Positions 1 through 9,540 of a stretch of 34,900 nucleotides of DNA are shown piece after piece (positions within the stretch are counted from its first letter, which is position 1; every line of letters starts with the position of its first letter). This DNA is from Candidatus Tayloriibacteriota bacterium. GTDB taxonomy: Bacteria > Patescibacteriota > Minisyncoccia > Phycocordibacterales > PALSA-1337. The stretch is from contig CAIMDI010000002.1 in NCBI GenBank assembly GCA_903839695.1, positions 1-34,900 of the forward strand, given 5' to 3'. A program made the position numbers and the translations under genes. The notes beneath the pieces are model-generated. The model saw nothing but the letters and a program-made list of their open reading frames with translations, was not told the origin of the DNA and searched no databases.

Positions 1-1
1 A

Positions 2-121
2 ACTACTAAGCCTATTCAGGCTCGTGTTGTCACAGTATCCGTTCAAGGAAATGATAAAGCAGGAATGAAATTATGTCTTGTTTCCAACGAGAATCATATT
101 CAAATTCTGATGATCAGATAG
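2..121 (+). CDS. C-terminal fragment of an unidentified protein, 5' end outside the window
   Basis: Open frame from the left edge to TAG at 119-121: TTKPIQARVVTVSVQGNDKAGMKLCLVSNENHIQILMIR*. No start codon in the window and no family recognised. Confidence 0.3.
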   Translation, partial: TTKPIQARVVTVSVQGNDKAGMKLCLVSNENHIQILMIR

Positions 122-275
122 ACAGAGACAAAACCAGACGCCGATGGCGACTTCTCTAACGCGCCCATCCTCAACTTCAACGATGGCAAGGTCAAGTTCG
201 ACACGAAGTATGTCGACAATGCCAACGACAACTATGGGTCAGCATCGTGGTTCTTTCCGAAGTCTCTCTTCTTTT
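122..275 (+). repeat. Candidate DGR template repeat (TR); boundaries approximate
   Basis: GC-richer segment with no in-frame start, next to Avd and RT. One frame reads DGDFSNAPILNFNDGKVKFDTKYVDNANDNYGSASWFFPKSLF, with many AAC/AAT/GAC codons as expected of a DGR TR. No variable repeat (VR) is visible in the window, so it could instead be a VR remnant. Confidence 0.5.
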
Positions 276-278
276 TTG

Positions 279-304
279 AAAGGCGTCATTTATTTGACGC
301 CTTT
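279..304 (+). terminator. Strong stem-loop (10-bp perfect stem, 6-nt loop) after the TR candidate; terminator or DGR-associated hairpin
   Basis: AAAGGCGTCA-TTTATT-TGACGCCTTT followed by a T-rich stretch. Confidence 0.65.
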
Positions 305-307
305 TAT

Positions 308-652
308 CTACTTTTGTGAACGCATCCAACCTCCGAGCATTCTTCCTATCTCATCTATATGTATTTGAATCACTAAGTATTTCTTTTGATCGAGTGAGCC
401 AGTGTCTTTCATGAGACGTATAAGGAAACGAAAAAGATTTAGCTTTACGCTTCCCTTTTCAAGGAGCATTATTTTGCCATTTTGTCTGGTATAGCCAGCT
501 TCTAGGAAAAATTCAAACATATCAAGTAGACTATTCTCGCTTCTCTCCCACACAGTATAGCGATCTAATTTAGGAACAACTTTTCTGTATTCATGGAACA
601 GTTTGTACAGGTCATATGATTTCTTTAATATTGGGATTTCAATTTCATTCAT
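308..652 (-). CDS. avd: DGR accessory protein, Avd-like four-helix bundle
   Basis: MNEIEIPILKKSYDLYKLFHEYRKVVPKLDRYTVWERSENSLLDMFEFFLEAGYTRQ...LFRFLIRLMKDTGSLDQKKYLVIQIHIDEIGRMLGGWMRSQK. The LIRL and C-terminal EIGRMLGGW features match the Avd/23S-rRNA-IVP-like family. The start at 652 is preferred to the 739 start in the track. Confidence 0.8.
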   Translation of the reverse strand: MNEIEIPILKKSYDLYKLFHEYRKVVPKLDRYTVWERSENSLLDMFEFFLEAGYTRQNGKIMLLEKGSVKLNLFRFLIRLMKDTGSLDQKKYLVIQIHIDEIGRMLGGWMRSQK

Positions 653-656
653 AAAT

Positions 657-1723
657 ATGAAGGTATATAAAAATATTTTTAATAAGGCGATTGAACTGGA
701 TAATTTGTTTTTGGCATGGGACGAATTCAAGGAAGGCAAAAGATCAAGGTCCGATGTTGCATATTTTGAGTTTGGATTGGAAACGAATATTTTTAAAATT
801 CATCATGAGCTTGAAGAACAAACTTACAGACATAGCCCGTATGAAGAATTTTATATAAGTGATCCAAAACGGAGACATATACATAAAGCAATGGTACGAG
901 ACCGAATCGTTCATCATGCAATCTTTAATATCCTCAATCCAATTTTTGACAAAACTTTCATTGCAAATTCTTTTTCTTGCAGGATAATGAAAGGAAGCCA
1001 TAAAGGAGTTGAGGTTGTAGCAAAAATGCTCAAAAAAGAAAGTCATAATAATTCCAGGTCATGCTATGCACTTAAGTGCGATATACAAAAATTTTTTGAC
1101 AGCATTGATCATCAAACCCTGACATTCTTCCTTTCTAGAAGAATTCAAGATGAAAAAATGATATGGCTCCTTAGGGAAATTATTGATGGCTACGAGAATA
1201 AAAGCGGAATCACGAGAGAGAGAGAGGGGGGGGGAGTTGCGCTTCGCGCAAAAAAGGAATACCAATCGGAAATCTTACTTCCCAAATTTTTGCTAATATT
1301 TATATGAATATCTTTGATCAATTTATTAAACATAATATGAAAGTTAAACATTATGCGAGATATACCGATGATTTTATCATTGTTTCTCACAACAAGATGT
1401 ATTTAGAAAGCCTAATTAAACCAATAAATGAATTCCTAATGAAGAACTTATATTTAAATTTGCATCCAAACAAAACAAGAATTAGGAAATACTCTCATGG
1501 TGTTGATTTCTTGGGATATGTCATTCTACCTCATTGTCAATTAATCCGAAAGAGAACATGGAAAAGAATACTGAGAAAATTCAAAGAAAAGGTTACGAAT
1601 TTCAAACAAGGTAAATTATCAGAAAAATCACTTAATCAATCATTGCAATCATATTTAGGAATCTTGTCTCATGCTGATGCTTATGAGCTTAGCGAGTATT
1701 TGAAGAATTTAAAACTATTCTAG
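657..1723 (+). CDS. DGR-type reverse transcriptase, split by a -1 frame change near 1250-1256 (programmed frameshift, phase variant, decay or assembly error)
   Basis: Frame 0 (657-1256): ...HIHKAMVRDRIVHHAIFNILNPIFDKTFIANSFSCRIMKGSHKGVE...ALKCDIQKFFDSIDH... . Frame -1 (1256-1723): GIPIGNLTSQIFANIYMNIFDQFIKHNMKVKHYARYTDDFIIVS...LNLHPNKTRIRKYSHGVDFLGY. A fused product would be 355 aa; zero-frame termination at 1307 gives 216 aa without YTDD. Confidence 0.85.
1237..1251 (+). other. Small hairpin TTGCGC-TTC-GCGCAA inside the RT, overlapping the 5' end of the A6G heptamer
   Basis: Perfect 6-bp stem with a 3-nt loop. Confidence 0.6.
1250..1256 (+). promoter_or_regulatory. Candidate -1 ribosomal slippery heptamer A AAA AAG
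   Basis: In the zero frame the codons are gcA AAA AAG. A -1 slip reads GGA ATA CCA ATC GGA AAT... = GIPIGN, the expected RT continuation. Confidence 0.5.
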
Positions 1724-1886
1724 TTATCAGAGTTTTATCATTCCTCCACTTAAACACAGTCAATATGAGTGGTTCTATTCCTCTACCCATCATGCCCAAA
1801 TACGCTCTATGCAGAGTTAAAAAACATTATATTAACGCCTCTCGAGCGCTCGACTGCCTCTTGACACTCGAGCTAACTCGTGTTGG

Positions 1887-1904
1887 CGGAGGGTAAGAGA
1901 TTCG
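1887..1904 (-). repeat. 18-bp duplicate of the tRNA-Ser 3' end (T-arm/acceptor), followed by CCA
   Basis: CGGAGGGTAAGAGATTCG at 1887-1904 is identical to 2036-2053. Minus-strand reading is CGAATCTCTTACCCTCCG-CCA. Confidence 0.75.
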
Positions 1905-1987
1905 GTCACGGATAATTTTCTGCAGAAAATTTCCGCTACCCCGCCTCGCACCGTCGTGCTCCGGCTTTCTCATCCTTACTACTCTCG

Positions 1988-2034
1988 CAATGATAATTTA
2001 TTCAGACGGCATTTAGCCGTCTTCATAAATCATT
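1988..2034 (-). terminator. Long imperfect hairpin downstream of tRNA-Ser
   Basis: Core AGACGGC-ATTTA-GCCGTCT, extended by flanking AATGAT...TTTAT / ATAAAT..CATT pairing with small bulges. Confidence 0.5.
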
Positions 2035-2035
2035 G

Positions 2036-2122
2036 CGGAGGGTAAGAGATTCGAACTCTTGATGCCCTTTCGGACATACATCCTTTCCAGGGATGCGCAC
2101 TAGACCGCTATGCGAACCCTCC
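2036..2122 (-). tRNA. tRNA-Ser(GGA)
   Basis: Minus strand GGAGGGT...GCA/TGC D stem, CATCC-CTGGAAA-GGATG anticodon arm (GGA), long variable arm TGTCC-GAAA-GGGCA, T arm AAGAG-TTCGAAT-CTCTT, acceptor ACCCTCC, discriminator G. CCA is not encoded. Confidence 0.93.
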
Positions 2123-2149
2123 TTTTTCCATTCTGAAATATCTGTACAC

Positions 2150-3034
2150 TTACCAACTTCCGCTCGATCCTCCACCCCCTGACGATCCTCCTCCGAAACC
2201 ACCGAAACCTCCTCCAGAACTTCCTCCGCCACCAAATCCCCCACCCCAAAAACCTCCATGCCCTCTACCTTTACCCGCATTTTTGGAAAGTAAATAATCC
2301 ATTCCTAAACCAAAAAGTGTCAATATTATTACAGATATTAATCCAGTTAATATTGAACCCACATAAAAGCCATATATAATTCCTATTACAGAACCGACAA
2401 CGCCTCCTAACCACCATGATTTTGTATTACCCATTATGCTAATAAATAAAATTAAAAGAAAAAAACCATATTTTTCTATTACATTAATTACATTTATTTT
2501 TATACCAGATTTTTCTTGAACAGGATAATAATTGGCTTCACTATTTAATACAGAAATCATTGCATTTACACCATTTGAAATTCCTTCTTCATAATTACCA
2601 TTTTTAAAAGATGGTAAAATAATTTTCTGAATAATGCCACTTGATTTTGCATCAGTTAATGTGCCCTCAACTCCATACCCTGTTTCGATTTTTAATTTTT
2701 TATCATTTAAAGAAACGAGTAATAGCACGCCATTATCGCTTCCTTTTTGACCGATTTTCCATTCCTCAAAAAGTTTAACAGCGTAACTTTCTATAGTTTC
2801 ATCGACTAATGACGGTATAGTAACTACAGCTATTTGAATACCTGTAGATTTTTCAAAATCTGAAATTGTTTTGTTTAAATTTTCTATTCCCGCAGGAGAA
2901 ATAGTCTTAGCAAAATCGCTTACATAACCCATGGATTTTCCAGGGCTATTGTAAGCGTATGCTAAAGGCACTATAGAAAAAACTATTAGAATAATTACAA
3001 TTCTTGCAAGTAATAGAAATGTTACTCGCTTCAT
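2150..3034 (-). CDS. TPM-domain (YgcG/Psb32-like) membrane protein with Gly/Ser-rich tail
   Basis: YVSDFAKTISPAGIENLNKTISDFEKSTGIQIAVVTIPSL...; TM segments; GGGGFGGFGGGSSGGGGSSGSW tail; adjacent to lemA. Confidence 0.9.
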   Translation of the reverse strand: MKRVTFLLLARIVIILIVFSIVPLAYAYNSPGKSMGYVSDFAKTISPAGIENLNKTISDFEKSTGIQIAVVTIPSLVDETIESYAVKLFEEWKIGQKGSDNGVLLLVSLNDKKLKIETGYGVEGTLTDAKSSGIIQKIILPSFKNGNYEEGISNGVNAMISVLNSEANYYPVQEKSGIKINVINVIEKYGFFLLILFISIMGNTKSWWLGGVVGSVIGIIYGFYVGSILTGLISVIILTLFGLGMDYLLSKNAGKGRGHGGFWGGGFGGGGSSGGGFGGFGGGSSGGGGSSGSW

Positions 3035-3037
3035 GAT

Positions 3038-3595
3038 TTAGAACTTAACCTTTGGAGCTTCTTCTGAACCTTTTGTCGCCTCAAAATATGATCTTTCAGC
3101 AAATCCAGTCATACTAGCGATTAAGGAACTTGGGAATTTCATTACCTTTAAATTGTAGAATTTAATACTGTCATTGAATCTTGATCTTTCTACACTAATA
3201 CGATTCTCAGTGCCCTCTTGTTGTGATATAAAAGTTTGCATTACTTCTGAAGATTTTAATTGAGGGTAGTTTTCCGCAATAACAAGCAATCTACCAATAG
3301 AACTTTCTACTTCACCAGCAGCTTTTGCCTTTGCATCTGGAGTTGTGGCACCAGAATATTTTGTACGAGCATTTGCTATAGCTGTAAACACATTTTCTTC
3401 TTGCTTCATTACACCCTTTACAGATTCTACTAGATTAGGGATAAGGTCAAAACGTCTTTGATAAACAGTTTCTACTTGTTTCCATTGTGCATCTGCATTT
3501 ATGTTTAAAGTGACAAGACCGTTATATGTTACAAGACCGTATGTCAATAACAATACAACAATAATCACAATCGTTATTAATATTTTTTTATTCAT
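3038..3595 (-). CDS. lemA: LemA family protein
   Basis: N-terminal TM then YNGLVTLNINADAQWKQVETVYQRRFDLIPNLVESVKG... Confidence 0.95.
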   Translation of the reverse strand: MNKKILITIVIIVVLLLTYGLVTYNGLVTLNINADAQWKQVETVYQRRFDLIPNLVESVKGVMKQEENVFTAIANARTKYSGATTPDAKAKAAGEVESSIGRLLVIAENYPQLKSSEVMQTFISQQEGTENRISVERSRFNDSIKFYNLKVMKFPSSLIASMTGFAERSYFEATKGSEEAPKVKF

Positions 3596-3619
3596 TATTT
3601 TATTTATAAATAATAATAC

Positions 3620-4300
3620 TTATTTCTTTGGAGCAATCTTTGTTTCATCTATTCCTACTGGAGGAACAACAAATGAGAATGTTTTTATCATATCTTTGAA
3701 TTGAGAATCTGCTGAATCTACCAATGTAACATTTCTAGCAGAAACCTTTTGTGCATTAGCACCTGTATAACCCTTACTTGAAGGACTTAGAGATATTGAA
3801 CTGAATGTGAAGTAATAACAAATAGAATCTTTTTGTAGAGTATACATTCTATTAAAATAATTTCTTCCTTGAACAGTATTTAGCATAGATATCATACTAA
3901 ATGTAAGATCTTTTACTTTTAAACTACTTCTCTCCTTTATAGAAGTTGTAGGAGGAAATCCACAAGTACCAGATACAATATCAATTTTTGACTCCAATTT
4001 ACCTATAGTATTCTTTTCCTTATCATCAAGATAATTTGAAATAAAAACGACATTTGATGGAGATTCTAATTTCTCCCATGTTGTAGGATATTTTACAGAA
4101 AATCCTAATTCTTCGTTTTTGTATTCTGATAATTTGTCAGACACCTTTACGGTCTGACTAGCAGGAATAGAAACTGTATCTACAGTTTGCTGTCCTTTAT
4201 CTGTAGTCACTGGAACAATTGGCTTTGATGAGCCAGTAATCTTCCAAACGACTAAACCAATAATAGCGAGAACAATAACAATAATTAATGTTTTTTTCAT
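3620..4300 (-). CDS. Membrane-anchored hypothetical protein (PsbP-like style)
   Basis: N-terminal TM MKKTLIIVIVLAIIGLVVWKI, then an extracytoplasmic domain with ELGFSVKYPTTWEK. Confidence 0.65.
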   Translation of the reverse strand: MKKTLIIVIVLAIIGLVVWKITGSSKPIVPVTTDKGQQTVDTVSIPASQTVKVSDKLSEYKNEELGFSVKYPTTWEKLESPSNVVFISNYLDDKEKNTIGKLESKIDIVSGTCGFPPTTSIKERSSLKVKDLTFSMISMLNTVQGRNYFNRMYTLQKDSICYYFTFSSISLSPSSKGYTGANAQKVSARNVTLVDSADSQFKDMIKTFSFVVPPVGIDETKIAPKK

Positions 4301-4322
4301 GATTTAAATAGTATAGCAAAAA

Positions 4323-6283
<1,961 letters not shown>

Positions 6284-6318
6284 ATTTTGTTTAATTAAAG
6301 TTAATAATGAGTAGGCAT

Positions 6319-6346
6319 ATTATATAGTAAGAAAGAGCTGAAACAA
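6319..6346 (-). promoter_or_regulatory. Candidate sigma70-type promoter for groES-groL
   Basis: Minus strand TTGTTT-N16-TATAAT (6341-6346 and 6319-6324). Confidence 0.5.
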
Positions 6347-6347
6347 C

Positions 6348-6376
6348 TTGACATTGCGTTAATATTGGTGTATAAA
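6348..6376 (+). promoter_or_regulatory. Near-consensus sigma70-type promoter for the 6490 ORF
   Basis: TTGACA (6348-6353)-N17-TATAAA (6371-6376). Confidence 0.65.
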
Positions 6377-6489
6377 TAAAGCAGAACAGTTAAGTAGTAG
6401 CGGTACGAAAATTCGGGCAATCCGTTATTGCCATGAAGAGCGCAAGTTAGCTCAAAGTACTAATACTATAAAACCGAAAGGTGAGTAAA

Positions 6490-6930
6490 ATGAGTACCAT
6501 GAAAATAAAAGAGGTACGGGTCTGTAAGGCGAGGTGCCTCAAATACCTATTGGTGTTTGCCATAAGTATGGCAACATGCTTGATGGTTGAAAAAACCATC
6601 GGACAAGACGATGTCGCCAGGAATTTGTTCGTGATAGCAGTCATCATGACCATTGCCTTGGCAGGTCTGGTTGCGATCTCTGACAAAATCGCAGCTATTT
6701 ATATAATAACGAAGTGGATTGGCATCAGCTTCGTCAAAACCAGCTGGTTGATTGCGACGAAACAGCAATCTCAGATCCGCACAGCTCTCTCAAGGTGCAT
6801 ACAAGAAGCACCAAAAAATGAGAGGCGCGAATTGGGCATAACGATGGCCCAACTCCTCAGAATTCTTGGTTTCAGATACAACTTGGTGTATCTGGAACCA
6901 ATTCACGATGAAAATCCAGAATCATTTTGA
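6490..6930 (+). CDS. Orphan hypothetical protein with N-terminal TM helices, GC-richer than its neighbours
   Basis: ATG 6490 preceded by SD-like AAAGGTGAG; MSTMKIKEVRVCKARCLKYLLVFAISMATCLMVEKTIGQ...; no family recognised. Confidence 0.7.
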   Translation: MSTMKIKEVRVCKARCLKYLLVFAISMATCLMVEKTIGQDDVARNLFVIAVIMTIALAGLVAISDKIAAIYIITKWIGISFVKTSWLIATKQQSQIRTALSRCIQEAPKNERRELGITMAQLLRILGFRYNLVYLEPIHDENPESF

Positions 6931-6943
6931 ATCTGGAACACGA

Positions 6944-6971
6944 AGCCCCGTTGCGCTAGCGCAACGGGGCT
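6944..6971. terminator. Perfect 28-bp palindrome between convergent genes; likely terminator
   Basis: AGCCCCGTTGCGCTAGCGCAACGGGGCT. Confidence 0.75.
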
Positions 6972-6977
6972 CTGTAC

Positions 6978-9452
6978 TTATCTACCATGACATTTTTTAT
7001 ATTTTTTACCAGACCCACAAGTACATAAATCATTTCTCCCAACTTCAGGTTTTTTGGAAACATTATTATTTGAAGTATTCCCTCCATCACCCTGTCCGAT
7101 AATCACCGCCTGTTCATGAACTTCATTTAATTTTACATTTTCTGGACTAGCGACTTCTGCAGCTATATGTGGTATGAGATTTATAATTTGATTGTTTATA
7201 GCAATCTGCATTTCTTTAAAAAGTCTCAAACCTTCTTTTTTGTATTCAACCAATGGATCGTGTTGACCATAAGCTCGAAGATTAACACTTGATCTAGTAT
7301 GATCCATAACTTCCAAGTGTTCCACCCAAAACATATCTATTGTCTGAAGCATAAGTTGTCTTGTAACAATCAAAAATCTTTCTTTACCAACTTGAGCGAT
7401 TTTTTGATCCATTTTACCCTTTAATTCTACATCAGCGCCAATAACCTCTAGTATTTTACTTTCTATTTCCTCTGAATTGCCGAGTAAAATATCTTTTCTC
7501 CTTTCATAAACAATTTTTCTCTGATGATTTAGAACATCGTCGTACTCAAGAATATGTTTTCGAGAATCAAAATTAAAACCTTCGATTTTTGTTTGTGCAC
7601 TTTCGAGTGAACGAGTAATAATGCGATTCTGAATCGGCTCATCTTCAGCAACACCCAATTTTCCCATTAAATTTTTAATAGTATCTGAAGCAAAAATACG
7701 CATAAGTGAATCTTCTAATGAAACAAAGAATTGAGTAGCACCAGGATCACCCTGTCTTCCAGATCTTCCTCGCAATTGATTGTCTATTCTTCTTGCTTCA
7801 TGTCTTTCAGTTCCCAAAACAAATAATCCCCCGAGTGATTTAACTTCTTCATACAAATCCTTACTTCCAGGATTACCACCAAGTTTTATATCCACACCAC
7901 GACCAGCCATGTTTGTAGCAATAGTAACACCGCCCTTTTTACCAGCTTGAGCCACTATTTCTCCTTCCCTTTCATGATTTTTTGCATTCAAAATTTCATG
8001 ATTTACACCTTCTGCTTTAAGAAAATCAGAAAGAACTTCATTTTTTTCAATAGAAACAGTACCGATAAGAACTGGCTGACCTTTTTTATTTAATTCTTTT
8101 ACTTTTTTTGCTATAGCCTTAAACTTTCCTATTTCTGTTTGGAAAATATTGTCATCATGATCAGTACGTTGAGTATTTTTATTTGTAGGAATAACAACAG
8201 TATCCAATCCATAAACTTTATAAAATTCCTCACTCGAAGTAGATGCAGTACCAGTCATTCCTGATAATTTTTTGTATAATCTAAAATAATTTTGGAATGT
8301 AATAGATGCAAAAGTTCTAGACTCCTTTTGTACAGGAAGATTTTCTTTTGCTTCTATAGCTTGATGAAGGCCTTCTGACCAACGACGTCCAGGTTGAAGT
8401 CTTCCAGTAAAAGTATCTACAATAACTATTTGATTTTCTTTTATAACGTATTCTGTATTTAAATTAAATAATGCTTTTGCCCTTACTGCAGTTTCCATAT
8501 GATGAACGTATTTTATACCTTTATCAGTATATATATTTCCCACACCAAGACTTTTTTCGGCTTTTTCAATTCCCTTTGGAAGCATTGAAATAGATCTCTG
8601 TTTTTCATCAACAGTATAATCTTCGTCTTTTATAAAATCTTTTACTAGATTTGCAAATATATGATAGAAATTTTCTGAATCAGTTGTAGGTGAAGAAATA
8701 ATGAGAGGAGTTCTAGCTTCGTCAATAAGAATAGAGTCTATTTCATCAACAATAGCGTAATTGAATGGTCTTTGACGTAATTTTGAAGGTTCGTATTCTA
8801 GATTATCTCTCAAATAATCAAAACCAAATTCGTTATTTGTACCATAAGTAATATCTGCATGATATGCATCACGTCTAGAAACTGGTCTCAAAAATTCATG
8901 TACAACTTTGAAAGATCCCAATTCATCTCTCTCATTATCAAGCTCTTTGTGTGAAGGATCATAAATATAAGAAACCTGATCATTTATAACTCCAGTAGTT
9001 AAACCCAAAAAATTATAAATCTGTCCCATCCAAACAGCATCTCGTCTTGAAAGATAATCATTTACAGTCACAACGTGCACACCTTTACCCGAAAGGGCAT
9101 TTAAATATGCAGGTAATGTAGCTACTAAAGTTTTTCCCTCACCTGTTCGCATTTCGGCAATACTTCCACTATGTAAAATAGATCCACCAATTATTTGAAC
9201 ATCAAAATGTCTTTGCTTCAAAACTCTTTTTGAAGCTTCACGAACTACAGCAAAAGCCTCAGCTGAAATATCATCTAAAGTTTCTCCTTTTTCTAATCTA
9301 GATTTTAATTCAACTGTTTTTGCTTTTAATGATTCATCAGACAATGAGGATAAAACATTTTCAAAATCGCCGACTTTTTTGATAATAGGCTCGTGTTTCT
9401 TTAATGCTTTTTTGTTTGGATCTCCGAAAATATTCTTTAATATAAATGCCAT
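6978..9452 (-). CDS. secA: Protein translocase subunit SecA
   Basis: GEGKTLVATLPAYLNALSGKGVHVVTVNDYLSRRDAVWMGQIYNFLGLTTGV...NMAGRGVDIKLGG...LRGRSGRQGDPGATQFFVSLED; C-terminal SEC-C motif CTCGSGKKYKKCHGR. Confidence 0.98.
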   Translation of the reverse strand: MAFILKNIFGDPNKKALKKHEPIIKKVGDFENVLSSLSDESLKAKTVELKSRLEKGETLDDISAEAFAVVREASKRVLKQRHFDVQIIGGSILHSGSIAEMRTGEGKTLVATLPAYLNALSGKGVHVVTVNDYLSRRDAVWMGQIYNFLGLTTGVINDQVSYIYDPSHKELDNERDELGSFKVVHEFLRPVSRRDAYHADITYGTNNEFGFDYLRDNLEYEPSKLRQRPFNYAIVDEIDSILIDEARTPLIISSPTTDSENFYHIFANLVKDFIKDEDYTVDEKQRSISMLPKGIEKAEKSLGVGNIYTDKGIKYVHHMETAVRAKALFNLNTEYVIKENQIVIVDTFTGRLQPGRRWSEGLHQAIEAKENLPVQKESRTFASITFQNYFRLYKKLSGMTGTASTSSEEFYKVYGLDTVVIPTNKNTQRTDHDDNIFQTEIGKFKAIAKKVKELNKKGQPVLIGTVSIEKNEVLSDFLKAEGVNHEILNAKNHEREGEIVAQAGKKGGVTIATNMAGRGVDIKLGGNPGSKDLYEEVKSLGGLFVLGTERHEARRIDNQLRGRSGRQGDPGATQFFVSLEDSLMRIFASDTIKNLMGKLGVAEDEPIQNRIITRSLESAQTKIEGFNFDSRKHILEYDDVLNHQRKIVYERRKDILLGNSEEIESKILEVIGADVELKGKMDQKIAQVGKERFLIVTRQLMLQTIDMFWVEHLEVMDHTRSSVNLRAYGQHDPLVEYKKEGLRLFKEMQIAINNQIINLIPHIAAEVASPENVKLNEVHEQAVIIGQGDGGNTSNNNVSKKPEVGRNDLCTCGSGKKYKKCHGR

Positions 9453-9500
9453 AATATGCGCTACTATATCACAATTTTTGATATAAAAAAAGCAAAGAAA

Positions 9501-9525
9501 AACAACTCAATCGTCTTGAGTTGTT
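9501..9525 (-). terminator. Rho-independent terminator downstream of the 19-aa ORF
   Basis: Minus strand AACAACTCAA-GACGA-TTGAGTTGTT then TTTC. Confidence 0.75.
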
Positions 9526-9540
9526 TGTTCTTTTAAACTG

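Noticed and set aside
144-368. ORF 144..368 (+), 74 aa
   Set aside because: Ser/Thr-rich out-of-frame translation of the TR candidate and hairpin, running antisense into avd.
744-1390. Minus-strand ORFs 744..1046, 1059..1265 and 1190..1390
   Set aside because: Antisense to clearly recognisable RT coding sequence; no family features.
2023-2280. ORF 2023..2280 (-), 85 aa
   Set aside because: Overlaps tRNA-Ser and the Gly-rich end of the TPM gene in another frame.
6433-6450. Mini-ORF MKSAS* in the leader of the orphan gene
   Set aside because: Five codons with no SD; too short to support as an attenuator peptide.
6447-6768. Minus-strand ORFs opposite the orphan gene
   Set aside because: The plus-strand ORF has promoter, SD and terminator context; the minus ORFs do not.
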